DNA from: Atherix ibis
Lineage: Eukaryota > Arthropoda > Insecta > Diptera > Athericidae
Direction: 5' to 3'
Length of the DNA: 64,000 nucleotides
NCBI GenBank assembly: GCA_958298945.1
Contig: OY282610.1
Span: 23,894,233-23,958,232 of the forward strand
A program made the position numbers and the translations under genes. A model generated the notes under the pieces. It searched no databases. It was not told the origin of the DNA and saw only the letters and a list, made by a program, of their open reading frames with translations. Below, in pieces: positions 46,716 through 58,599 of this stretch (position 1 is its first letter; each line of letters opens with the position of its first letter).

Positions 46716-49700
46716 TTGATGACAAAATTGCTGAAGAAATTTTGAAATTGTAAATTTTTCAGATGGTAAACAATTGCAAGTGCGAATAGCAGTTAAAAAG
46801 GTAAAAATTCAACAATCCAAAAATGAAACCATTTTGGTTAAATAATATTTGCAACATTGAAAAAATTGCAATTGTGTGAGAACGTGGGCGGATGTATGTC
46901 GTCGTAATTAGTTGTTTGGCAGAAAGAAAGTTGGGCAAGACTTCGCCCAGATTGCTATATCATCAGGATGGCGGCTTACTCGGCGTAGAAGGTGTCCTGG
47001 CCAATAGAACAGGAGGAAATGTGCATACTCAGCTTCAGTTGTAGGTGTTGTTATTTGCTAAAGCTGGAAGAAATGCTGTTCGTATACTCTTATCCGCTAA
47101 ATCGTTGGTAGTATTTTCTACACAACATTCCGAACCAATGCAACAGGTTTTCTCTCCAAACTCTTTCAGCCTTCGGCCAACTTTAGTAATTCTCAAACTA
47201 GGAACTTTTCCAGTGCATATCCTTCCAACGAGGTAGATTTTCAACGGATATTCCCACGCGACTACTCTTAGAAGTTTCTAGCCATTTGGTAGTATATTAA
47301 CCTCTGTTGTTGCCAAGCTTTATTCACTCTCCGCTATCATAATTTTGCTACTGAACTTTTTGTTATGCTTCGACTATAGACAAGAGTTTCGAATCGTAAC
47401 AATGTAAACAAATATGGACCTGAGGTGAAGAAAATGTACTTTTTAGTTCTTGTTCGGAAAAATTTACCTTTGAAATATTTTCAGCGTCTTAATTAGTCTA
47501 GTCGTGGTGAACGGGTTTAGACTGAATAACAGCTGACTGGCTGAGTGCAACTAATTAAAATTTTTCCTCATCGCAGAAATTTCTGAACACCGAATTTGAT
47601 TCTCTGGTAACTATTGACTTTTCAAATATCGAAAAATGGATTATGAAAATTACCTTAAGATACTCGCTAAAATACCAATAATAGCGATGATGGATAGTCT
47701 CGAATACGTAGCCAGGTTGACTGGATAAGGTAACAAAACTAAAAGTCAATCAAGTCTAACGATTTTCCAATTTGACATAATCTCGGATGGCAATTTGGAA
47801 GCGTGCACGTTTTTAGTGCTTTGCGAAATTGTCTGGGATATTTTCTGCTCGACGATAGCCGAAGTACGAGTGCAGAGATGATAACGCAACGGGAAAGGCT
47901 TTTCAGAAAAACACATAATATCGACTTTAAATGGTAATCAGTGCCCATCACGGAGGTTGAACTGGACTTTTGTTCTGTGTATGTATGAGCGAAGGGGTCG
48001 GACGATTTGAATCCGGTGGCACGTGCAAGAGGTGAGGGCGCTTAGGGAGATGGATGATAGTCGATTACGATACTAATGACGAGAGCGACAAGGTTGATAG
48101 CGATGGGGATGACGATACTGAGGGATGCAGCAAAAGACCAACAGCGACGGGACAGAAGACGAGCATTATCGGGAGCAGCATCAGCAATGACTCAAGCAAA
48201 GCCTCAGCTTCGAGAAGGTATATAGGTGCTGACTGGATGGCGCTTCGGTTCTCATGTTTACAGGAGGTCAGACACAACATGTGAATGGCCGGTAGAAAGG
48301 AGCGGGAAATATACCATTTACCTTCAACAGATTGGGAAGATGTTTACCATCGACAATCTTTATCGCAGCATCGAAAAACTGCAGTACGATCGGTGCCATT
48401 CTTGGGCAACTTGATTACCTGTTTTTGTAAGTCACATTAATTTGCATCTTTCGCGAGATCAGCTTTGGTGCAGGAGTAAATCCGTCTGGCATTTGGCCAT
48501 TTCTTTTCTCTACTACAACAAACAGGCTCAATCTTATCAGTTTGGGTTAGGTCTTATCAATACAATCTAAAGTCTGTCACGCGAGGACCAGTAGAACGGT
48601 TGTCTTAAAATTTTGTCTTTTTGGGATAGAAGAATTTGGGATTCTTTAAAAATCAGAATAAACTAGTTTGCAAAATAATCTTAATTTTGTTAACTTTTTA
48701 TATATTTTCCAAATCTAATTTGAGTCTGTTATTGTTGCCGTTTCAGAGGATATTAGGACACCATCACTCAGGTTGTGTAAGAACGAAATTATTGGCATAA
48801 AATTTACTATCGGTGCTGGCAAATTCAGCTAACCATTCGGATAAGACGACGCGATACTCAGCACAGGTTGAGCGTGTCTGGTTGACCTCTTTCGAAATGA
48901 CTTTGTTAGCAGAGACCATAATAATGGCAGAACGAAACCGTCTGATGCTGGTTCTCGTCCATCATCGACCAGCGATCTAAGACCAACGACCATAAGACCA
49001 ATGAGCAGCAACCAAGAACAAGATTGTGAAGCGACAACACAGTTTCTCTCACACTGAATGGGTGGCACGCAGCGTTGCCGATGAAGATTCAACGTGCACG
49101 ATGAGTGTGGGGCCTTTAGACTTTCATTGGCTTATAATTGGATCGCTCTGAGTGATTACAGTTTTTATACGAAATTGATTTTTATTGGTGGTGTGATCCA
49201 GACAAAATGTGAACCATATGATTAGGGCCTATGAATTATAATTGATGGTGGATATGATAATAACGATCATGAAGACGGGCATGATGATGGGGATGGTGCT
49301 GGTGATGGTAGAATTGATGGAGACAATTATGACGATTCACGTTGGAGCCCACTTCATCCACTCAACCAATTGATCAGACTCGGCTTCATGTAATGTCGTA
49401 CCGTACATCGATTTGAGAAGACCTGTTGGTGTGGGAAATATTTCCGTCTAGCCAATTAACGAAGATTGCCGAGCCCAACCAGATATGACTCAATGTGAGT
49501 GAATACTTCGTTCGGATTTTTGGTGAGTTTCTGAGTTTTTTTTTGGTCAGGGAGTTCAATTGCTCTATTTGGGACCACGTTACTCTCAACCAAAATTTAA
49601 GGTGTTTTGAGATGTTTTTTCTTATTAATTTTTGGGATCAATTTGATTTTTTTTTCGGTTCCCAAGTTGGTACTGTTATAATTATTTACGGTTATTTTGG

Positions 49701-49894
49701 CGATGTTCTATTACTTCTGAACTTAATAATTGATTAATTATATTAATTGGAAATCATTTTGAAAATATTGTTTTTTTTTTGTATGTTAGAATTTTGAAAA
49801 GAAAGCTGGAGAGCTTTTTGTAGCGCCTTGATTATGAGGCCATTTAGCGACGTTATCCTATGTATAAGTTGGCATTGCCAGTTTACCTAATGAA
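46716..49894. other. Island, no gene established
   Basis: Ordinary-complexity DNA from about 46880 to 49500. The best coding-like piece is plus-strand 48046-48211: an acidic, Ser-rich frame (DYDTNDESDKVDSDGDDD) ending at a GTATAT donor-like site, but its acceptor is weak and the complementary strand is also open. Other frames are unremarkable. Confidence 0.45.
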
Positions 49895-51075
49895 ACTGGT
49901 CAATAGTTTAGTCGTTAACGTAAATTTTGATCAACTGGTCAATAGTTTAGTTGTTTTGGTCATTAAAAATATTAGTCGTTAATGTAAATTTTGATCGATA
50001 AAAATTTTGGTCGTTAATACAAATTTTGACCAACAGGAATTTTAGTCCATTAACGACTGAAAGAGCTGATCAACAAGAATTTTAGTCGTTAATGACAGTT
50101 TTGATCAATAAAAATTTTAGTCGTTAATGGAATCTTTCCTCAACAATTTTTTTTATCATTAATCCATATTTTGATCCACATAAATTTTACTCGTTAATGG
50201 AAATTTTTCTTTGAGCAAGAAAATGTTTAGTCATTAATGGAAATTTCGATGAACAAAAGATTTAGTCGGTAATGGAAATTTTTAACAAAAAAAGTTTGAG
50301 TTGTTAATGGAAATTTCGATGAACAAAAAATTTAGTCGTTAATGGAATTTTTGGAAAACAAAAAATTTTGGTCGTAAATACAAATTTTCAACAGAAATGA
50401 GTTTTAGTCGTAAATTGCATTTTTGATCAACAAAACTTTTAGTGTTGTCAATGGAAATTTGATCAACCAAATTTTTATTCGGTAATGGAATCTTTGGTCA
50501 ACAAAAAATTTAGTTGTAAATCCATATTTTGATCCACAAACACTTTGGTCGTTAATGAAATTTTTTTGTCGTTAATGGAAATTTTGATCAATAAAATTTT
50601 TTGTCATAAATGGAAATTTTGATCAATAAAAATTTTAGTTGTCAATGGAAATTTTGATGAACCAAAAATTTAGTCGTTAATAATAAAAATTTTAGTTGGT
50701 AATGAAAATTTTTATCCACGAAAAGTTTAGTCGTTAATGGAAATTTTGATGAACCAAATTTTAGTCGTTAATGGAAATTTTTAACTAAAAAAGTTTTTAG
50801 TCGTTAATGCAAATTTTAACCAGCAGCAACATTAGTCGAGAATGGAAATTTCGATGAACAAAAATTTAGTCGTTAAAGGAATTTTTGGTCAATAAAATAC
50901 TTTAGTTGTAACTGCAAATTTTTATAGGAAATGAATTTTAGTCGCAAATACCAGTTTCGATCGGCAAAAATTTTAGTCAAAATGGCAATTTAGATTAATG
51001 GAAATTTTTAGTCGTTAACGGAAATTGTTATCAACAAAATTCTTAGTAATTGATAATTGTAGTTATTTGAGGATT
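49895..51075. repeat. 35-bp tandem array (family E), block 2
   Basis: The same unit and orientation as block 1, about 33 units. The segment 50695-50906 matches 45529-45738 unit for unit, including the diagnostic CCAGCAGCAA variant (about 5168 bp apart). Confidence 0.95.
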
Positions 51076-52704
51076 TTTGGTTTATTAATTTGAGAATTTT
51101 TGGCACGCGCATCTAAAAAGGTTCGCCACCACTGATCAATAGTAGAAATTTTTAGTCATTATAATACTTATTTTGTTGGTTGTAATATTGCAATAATAAA
51201 AAAATAGAATTTTTGTGTTTGTCTGATTCAATCGTGTTAAAGTGAAATTCAAGATCTTGTAAATCTTTCAGTGTTTTTTTTGTCACTTATACTCGTATAA
51301 TTTTTTATTTTGAATTATTTAAAACTTTATCTTCACTAATGGCAATGAGGTCCTTATCAAAGATTATTTGAGGGTCTTTTAATTTATAGTAAGTCAAATT
51401 ATTTTGTTAATGGCTGTAATAGAAACAGAAATAATAATAATAGTAATAATAGTAACTAGTAGGTAGGTAGAAAGGTGTATTGTTATAAATTCGGAATTAG
51501 CGTAACTTTGCAATGGGATTCAGCAATTGTCTGTAGGCCTTTCTAGTGTGGTTGGTATGATTTCAGTCTATTTACCAGCGATTAAAGTCCTTTGATTTGG
51601 GATCAAGCAGAGCGGATGAGGTCAGGGAGTATCGGTTTGGTTATGATTTTGGTGAATGCCATTCGAAAGCTTTGTCCACCACCATCCTTTATTCGTATCA
51701 AGCCAGACTATTTGCAAAATGGAAAATTTTGTAACGCCAACGATGATGGCTCTGTCCGGAAGTGCATAATTGCAAATCGATGCACGGACTGGTGGTCGCG
51801 TCACAAAAACCGTACACTTCGGAGGCACACAATTCCGTAATTTCTGGGTACCGACCATTTTCCATAATGAATTGCCAATTCGTTGATCCTACAAGGGGCA
51901 TGGCTTACTAGTTAGGCTCTACACATTATTAGATTATGTTTCGTTCAACTAGGATTTTCGCATAAATTCAAAACGAAATATTTAGTCGTGAACGATTACT
52001 ACGTCAACCGCATACAGAGAATGGGAGGTCTTTGCTGCCATTTGCGGTGTTCAGCCTGAAAATGGACATTTTCAATGGGACTACAACATAATATTTTCCT
52101 ATTTAGTAAATGAATCACATCCAGTTGATGATTTTAATAAAATATTACTGAAATTGGTGATAATTCAAGCGTATACCATAATATTGCGTTACAAAATACG
52201 AAATGAATGCGAAACCGAATAAAATTACCTGTAATATTTTCGTCCTTGTCAATTTTTCTTTTCAATATTTTTATTGATTTGTTGACAAATATTTCAGTTT
52301 CACCTGTTTTCATTTATTTTATTGAATGATGTTTGGCTTTTCAGGATTTTCAATAAAGAAAAAGCTTTTTGAAATTTCTTTTTTTTTCAAACTATTTTGG
52401 GATCTGCATGGGACGTGATTTTGTTCCAAAAATACGAATATTTTTTTTTCGTTTTTCATCAAGTTTTAAGGGTGCAATTAATAGCATATTTGTGAAAACT
52501 CTAAAATACGTTTTTTTTTCTTTTTATTTCGATTTTTATATGAAAACCTGACTAATTTGTGAGTTTTTTTTATTAAATATTCTATTTTTTTTATAGCAGA
52601 GAGGAAAAATTTCAAGAATCTATTCCAAAGGGTACACAGATTACCACTACCTACTGCATTTGTTGTACAAAATATTAAAGTTTAAAAATGACAGACAAAT
52701 TAAA
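51076..52704. other. Spacer/island, no gene recognised
   Basis: AT-rich with an ordinary-complexity section around 51480-52100. Frames of 60-80 codons near 51592-51901 overlap on opposite strands and show no known motif. Confidence 0.5.
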
Positions 52705-53405
52705 GATGAAACAAAAAGTTTAGTCATAAATGGAAATTTTGATCAACAAAAATTGTTAGTCATAAATGAAAATTTTCATCATTAAATATTTTAGTCGTTA
52801 ATCGAAATTTTGATCAACAAAAAATTTTAGTAGTTAATCGAAATTTTGATCAATAAAAATTTTAGTCGTTAATGGAAATTTAGATCATCAAAAAATTTTA
52901 GTCGGTAATCGAAATTTTGATCAACAAAAAATTTAAGGCGTTAATGAAAATTCTGATCAATAAAAATGTTAGTCGTTAATGGAAATTTTGGTCACCAAAA
53001 AATTTTTATTTTAAATAAAAATTATGATCAATAAAAAATTTTAGTGGTAAATGGAAATTTGAATCAAGAAAAATTTTAGTCGTAAATGAAAATTTAACAA
53101 CAAAAGTTTTAGTCATAAATGACCATTTTTATCAAGAAAAATTTTAATCGTTAGTCGAAATTTTGATCAACAAAACATTTTAGTCGGTAATGGAAATTTT
53201 GATAAATAAATATTTTAGTCGTTAATGGAAATTTTAATAAATAAAAATTTTAATTGTTAGTGGAAATTTAAGTCATCAAAAAATTTTAGTCGTTAATCGA
53301 AGTTTTGATCAACAAAATTTTTAGTCGTAAATGGAAATTTGAATCAAGAATAATTTTAGTCATAAATGAATATTTTTATCAATAAATATTTTAGTCGTTA
53401 ATGGA

Positions 53406-53557
53406 AAACAAACAAAACGACAATATAGTAAAAATGCGTCGACAAAAAATGAAAACGATATAATTTAACGGATTGTAATTTAGTTGATTGTGAATTTTTT
53501 TCTGGCATTTTCTGCTCTATTTTTTAATTTAAGCATTGACAGTTTGGAAATTTCAAA
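53406..53557. repeat. ~150-bp insert in the 35-bp array, near-identical to 57882-58031
   Basis: Runs from ACAA(A/C)CAAAACGACAATAT to GACAGTTTGGAAATTTCAAA. I see only about two differences from 57882-58031. It is flanked by a 44-bp direct repeat of array sequence (53364-53407 and 53555-53598, from AAATGAATATTTTTATC to TTAATGGAAA). It has no inverted termini and no coding capacity. Confidence 0.93.
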
Positions 53558-53736
53558 TGAATATTTTTATCAATAAATATTTTAGTCGTTAATGGAAATT
53601 TTGATAAATAATAATTTTAGTCGTTAATGGAAATTTAGATCATCAAAAAATTTTAGTCGTAAATCGAAATTTTGATCAACAAAAAATTGTAGGCGTTAAT
53701 GAAAATTTTGATTAATAAAAATTGTAGTCGTAAAAG

Positions 53737-53817
53737 CAAATTTTGATCTACTAAAATTTTTGTCCTTAATGAAAATTTTGATCATTAAGGACAAAAATTT
53801 TAGTAGATCAAAATTTG
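53737..53817. repeat. Perfect inverted repeat, 36-bp arms
   Basis: Arms at 53737-53772 and 53782-53817 are exact reverse complements (outer end CAAATTTTGATCTAC), separated by nine bases. The arms are made of family E sequence, so the array locally inverts and then ends. Confidence 0.96.
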
Positions 53818-53830
53818 TAATTGAAAATAT

Positions 53831-56744
53831 TCGGTAATAAATAATTTTAATTGCACAAGTTTCTATTTTTCTAAAGCAGATAGGAAAACTTCAATTACCA
53901 TCCGCAACGTTTATTGAATGAAATATTAAATTTGAAAATCGGCATAAAAACAAACACTGAAACCCATTTGGGCTTACGGACTAGAACTTTGAGGCAAGGA
54001 CTTATTCAGCATCTAATCATATTTATCCAAAAATATTTCTGAAGTTATTATTGCTCTTTTTAATATACTAAAAAATGTCCGTCTTCGAGATTCAAAAATA
54101 TGTTTCGTTCCTGCAGGATCTGCCTCGTAATATTCGGATTTTAATATAAATAAAAACTTCGCTTCATAGAAGTACATTCAAAATGGTAATAGGCTGATGG
54201 AATAACCACTCAGAAATCTTCTTCTCCTCCTAGTAAAACAATAATATTTTATAATTTTTGATTAGTTTTTCAATTAACAACAAATAATCAGATCAGTCAT
54301 AAGTTAAATGCGGTTATTAAAGTGATTGCAAATTTCACAATTTCCTTACAAAAATTACATATTTTGTTAGTAATTTTCCCATACAGATCATCGTTAAAGA
54401 AAACAATTAAACAATTCCCCTAAGTTCCCGTCCAATAAAAAATGATCATTTTCTATTAGTCATAACGGATTTTACTAGCGTCAAGTAAGAAAATTGAATA
54501 GCAAACGATCAAAATTAAAACGCAATCAAATCGAATGGATTTTAAATAGTCTAAAAGTTAAAATGAACTCTGACTACGAGCACTGTTAACGATAAAGTAA
54601 TTATGATAATTGTTCTTGTAGCTTTTGAATAGTCGAAATTTATTTATTCATGGCTTATGGATTGTATCGAAATAAGTAGAAAACAAATCGGATACGAATA
54701 ATATTAGATAAACGATATGAATTTTGCCAGAAGACTCTTTAAAACTGAGACCCCAAAGAAAATTCGACAAAAAATTATCGAATGCAGAAGTTATTGCTAA
54801 TTAAATAACACAGGAAATCACATTTAGTTAATTGTTTAACAAACAAAATGGCCACTTAAATATTTTTATAATAATGCTGGCAGTTATTACTATTATGGAT
54901 TGTAGTGGCAGAGGTCGAGTGGTAAATAGAAAATGGCCGCTTTGAAATGTGAGATCAACGGTCAGCAGCCAATAACTGACGATTTATGCTACTGCACAGC
55001 TACAGGCGAGAAATAACGTATCGGCCGCCACTGGAGAAGAGAATTCCAATAATGGTGATTACCTTTTTATGAGCCACTATATCGAAAGGTGAACATATCA
55101 ATTATATTGCATAGGAATTCCTAATTTTCTATTCATGTTCCGGTCGAGGGGTATTCCTTAATAATACCCCTTATGGCTAAGTTATAATTATTATATTCTA
55201 TACCATTCGTATGTACTTGTGGTAATGGGTCAGTATTTTTTCCGTTTAATCTATTGTTCTTATACTATAGTTTCTAGCCCCTTCATCTACTCGCCACCCT
55301 CCTCGCCCTATACAAGCCCTTTCATATTCCATAAATTGACAATGTATAAAAATGCCTTTAGTTAACGTTTATAAATTGTTACTCATTCGATTTGTTTATT
55401 TAAAAATAATTTTAGATTTTTATAAAAAAATTTCAATTTTTTTAAAATAAGGGGGAGAAGTTGTGGAGGGGGGGGAATGAGTTAGTTTATTATAATAAAA
55501 ATGTTCAAAAATTTAAATGTTCTCTGTCGCATTGGCAATAGGAAAATATAAAAGAAAAAAAAGAAAAAGCAGAATTTTTCGGTAAAATTTTTATTTTTAA
55601 ATTGTTTGTGCTGACATTAGTGGTGATATAATGAATTAATCAAAAACTGGTCGGCCATTTTGTGAAAATTTCTTTCTAATAGTATAGATTTTTGAATTAT
55701 TTAAAGTCAGAAGATTTAAGTAAAAATGCTGGCAAATTATTATTTTTTGTTGTTGTTGACAAGAATTGTGTCCTTTAGACGGTGGATAAGGTTTACTATA
55801 TTATCTTATATGGGATTATTCAATTTGTGATCAGAAATTCGGATTTATCCTATTGAGGTAATTTTTGGTGTGCCATTTTATAATTATTTAATAGATTTTA
55901 GTTTATGAAATTCTTCAAAGTTTGACGATTCATCAAAACGGTTAATCCAAAAATCTCCAAATTACATATTCGTGGAAATTTACGCGCAATAAAACCAAAT
56001 TTTTTGGTGTTGTGTGGCTTGCGATACCACATGTTATCCACAATAAAGTCATTAAGTTTAGTATAAGAAAAGTTAGTTATCATACGGTCATAGCACTCGG
56101 AAGTGAGGGTAATGATCTCTCTTTCTACATTTTCAAAGAATTCCGACCCAATGACACGGTTAGAACACAATGCACACCAGATACAATGGCTTTTTTATAA
56201 TTAGACCGTTATCCTTAGTAGTTTCTCATTAATTGAATTTTACAGTTTTCGTACTCTAAGCTTAATTTGGCTTGATAAGTAATAATGATTTTATTAAGGG
56301 AGTCTATTTTAGACCCTAAACAATCTGGAGTGCTTAGCAACCTCAAAGATATATTTATCCATTGTAACCTTTAATCTTATCTACTGTAGGTATGCCTCAT
56401 AAATTTGAGATGATCTCTTATTTGGTTTTGTCCTCGCTTATTTTTAGACCAATGAGAATTGATTACTGCCTCCAAAGGTATAAGACCTTAACTGATATTA
56501 ATATCATAACAGTAAGGCCAACTTGTTGGAGGAATTTAATAAAAATAATATCTTCTATATTGGCTCCGGTCTGCCGCACGATATTTTCGAGACAGAGATT
56601 ATAACAGATTCAATCCTGCCACCATTGTTCACAGTGTATTCGATTGATTTTAAGACCTTAATTGAACCTGAAAAAAACGTGTGCTTTCGAATATTTGTTT
56701 TTTTGCTAGTTACTATAGATTCATTCATTTCCTTTTTATAGATT
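53831..56744. other. Spacer/island, no gene recognised
   Basis: AT-rich with more complex sections near 54540-55330 and 55900-56650. Overlapping short frames on both strands near 55898-56791 carry no motif I know. A G9 run is at about 55470. Confidence 0.5.
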
Positions 56745-57400
56745 TTTCCATTATGCATAAAATAACGCCATTTTTTTCTTTCATTACACATGAGGCAATG
56801 TCAATATTTTCTTCTATTACACACGAAATGACACCATTTTTTTTCTTCTATTACACATGACGTAGTATTATTTTTTTCTTTCATAATACACGAAGAGGCG
56901 CCATTTTTTTCAATAATACAAGAAGAGGTGCCATTTTATTATTTATTTGCATACGAAATGAAACCGTTTTTTTTCTTCTGTGAAAGGACCGCATTTTTTC
57001 TTCTTATTTTACACACGATGTAACGTAATTTTTCTTCTTCTATTACACACGAGGTAATGTCAATATTTTCTTCCATTACACACGAAATTACACCATTTTT
57101 TCTTCTTCTATTACACACGAGGTAACGTCATTGTTTTCTTTAATAATACACGAAGAGGCGCCATTTTATTATTTATTTGCGCACGAAATAATGTGATTTT
57201 TGGCATTTGTTGCATATGAAATAATGCCGTTTTTTTCTCCTGTTACACACGAGGTAACATAATTTTCTTCTTCAATAATACAAGAAGAGGCGCCATTTTT
57301 TTCTTTCATTACACACGAAATTATACCGTTTTTTGTTTGTTCTCGTATTAGAAACTAAATGACGGCATTTTTTCTTCAATAACACACAAAATGACACAAT
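56745..57400. repeat. ~34-bp tandem array (family G), about 17-18 units
   Basis: Diverged units of the form TATTACACACGAGGTAACGT or AATACACGAAGAGGCGCCAT, each followed by a T-rich TTTTTTCTTC tail. Several variant types alternate and recur (for example AGAGGCGCCATTTTATTATT near 56930 and 57150). Confidence 0.9.
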
Positions 57401-58599
57401 TTATTCTTAAGACCATCGATATAATAAATATAATTATTATCAATATCGATTTAAGATATTTCTTTTTGAAGAAAAAAAGTCTCATTAAAAATATGACAGT
57501 TCAAAAACAACATTTTCTTTTGTTGGTATAAAATTTTGATGACATTCCTCAACACTTATTATTGTGAATTGAAATTTTTTTTTATTGTAAATTTTGACAT
57601 TTTTGACATGTTAAATATTCGCTAATTATTTTTGGAAACTTTAATAATCGACAATAATAATGAAAAAAAAATTGAAAAGAAATTCCCGAACAATGACCTC
57701 AAAAATTGTTCTAACATCGGACACGAAATGGTTAGCAGCCATTTACGAGTATTAAAAATTATTTTTGTAAATAAACAACGTTCAAAAGAAAAAAAAATGA
57801 TTCTATTATTGTTCGGTTTTCAAGTGTTCCCTTAAAAAAGTATTCAGTAAAAAAAATAATAATTACAATTTTTCTAACAAGACAACCAAAACGACAATAT
57901 AGTAAAAATGCGTCGACAAAAAATGAAAATGATATAATTTAACGGATTGTAATTTAGTTGATTGTGAATTTTTTTCTGGCATTTTCTGCTCTATTTTTTA
58001 ATTTAAGCATTGACAGTTTGGAAATTTCAAAAGTTTTCATATAAAAAACTACGATTATTTTTGAATCTATCTACGAGCAAGTATACTTACTACCCCACCT
58101 GTTTTAATATTGGGAAATTTTCTAGACAAAAAAAATCAGTTCACATTCTGTACGTATTAATTGTTATTGTTTGTGGGCCTCTAAATTTTGATCGTTCAAA
58201 AAAAGATGCTTCCCAATTGGTGGCCATTAAAATATGCTTCCCATTTTTAACATGTGTGGCCATTAAAATATATTTTTTTTTTAAAAGTAGATTGCGTGAC
58301 AATAGCTTCTATTCAAGATTCAAAATAACAAATTTTCATTTTAACGTGATTGTGAATGACAACAAATCAGTTCGTTTACTAATTACGACTGGCGTTATTA
58401 TTACTATTGTGAACAGATAAAAGGAATATGAACTGAGCGTACAGTTCACAATAAGAACTGGGAGTAATATTAACGTTTTAGAAAACATAAAATATGAAAA
58501 TTATTTGTAAATTTCGTGGAGCAACTTATGCAAAAAAAACATGTAAAAATTTATAGTTTATCATAGAAAATACGATAATAAAAAGGCGTCTGTGGTTTG
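57401..58599. other. Spacer with the second copy of the 150-bp segment
   Basis: Contains 57882-58031, the near-identical partner of the insert at 53406-53557. Here it lies in non-repetitive DNA, so this is probably the source copy. A 136-codon plus-strand frame starts inside it (about 58010-58420) but is low in complexity and unrecognised. Confidence 0.6.

Larger units (their letters stand above)
52705..53830. repeat. 35-bp tandem array (family E), block 3, with an insertion
   Basis: The same 35-bp unit and orientation, broken at about 53408-53554 by a foreign ~150-bp segment and ending in an inverted repeat (53737-53817). Copy number is about 28. Confidence 0.94.

Noticed and set aside
31290..51780. 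Similar-looking peptides ICALPDRTIVV (31.3 kb, minus) and ICNYALPDRAIIVGV (51.7 kb, minus)
   Set aside because: The match is short and the flanking DNA does not align by eye; probably coincidence.
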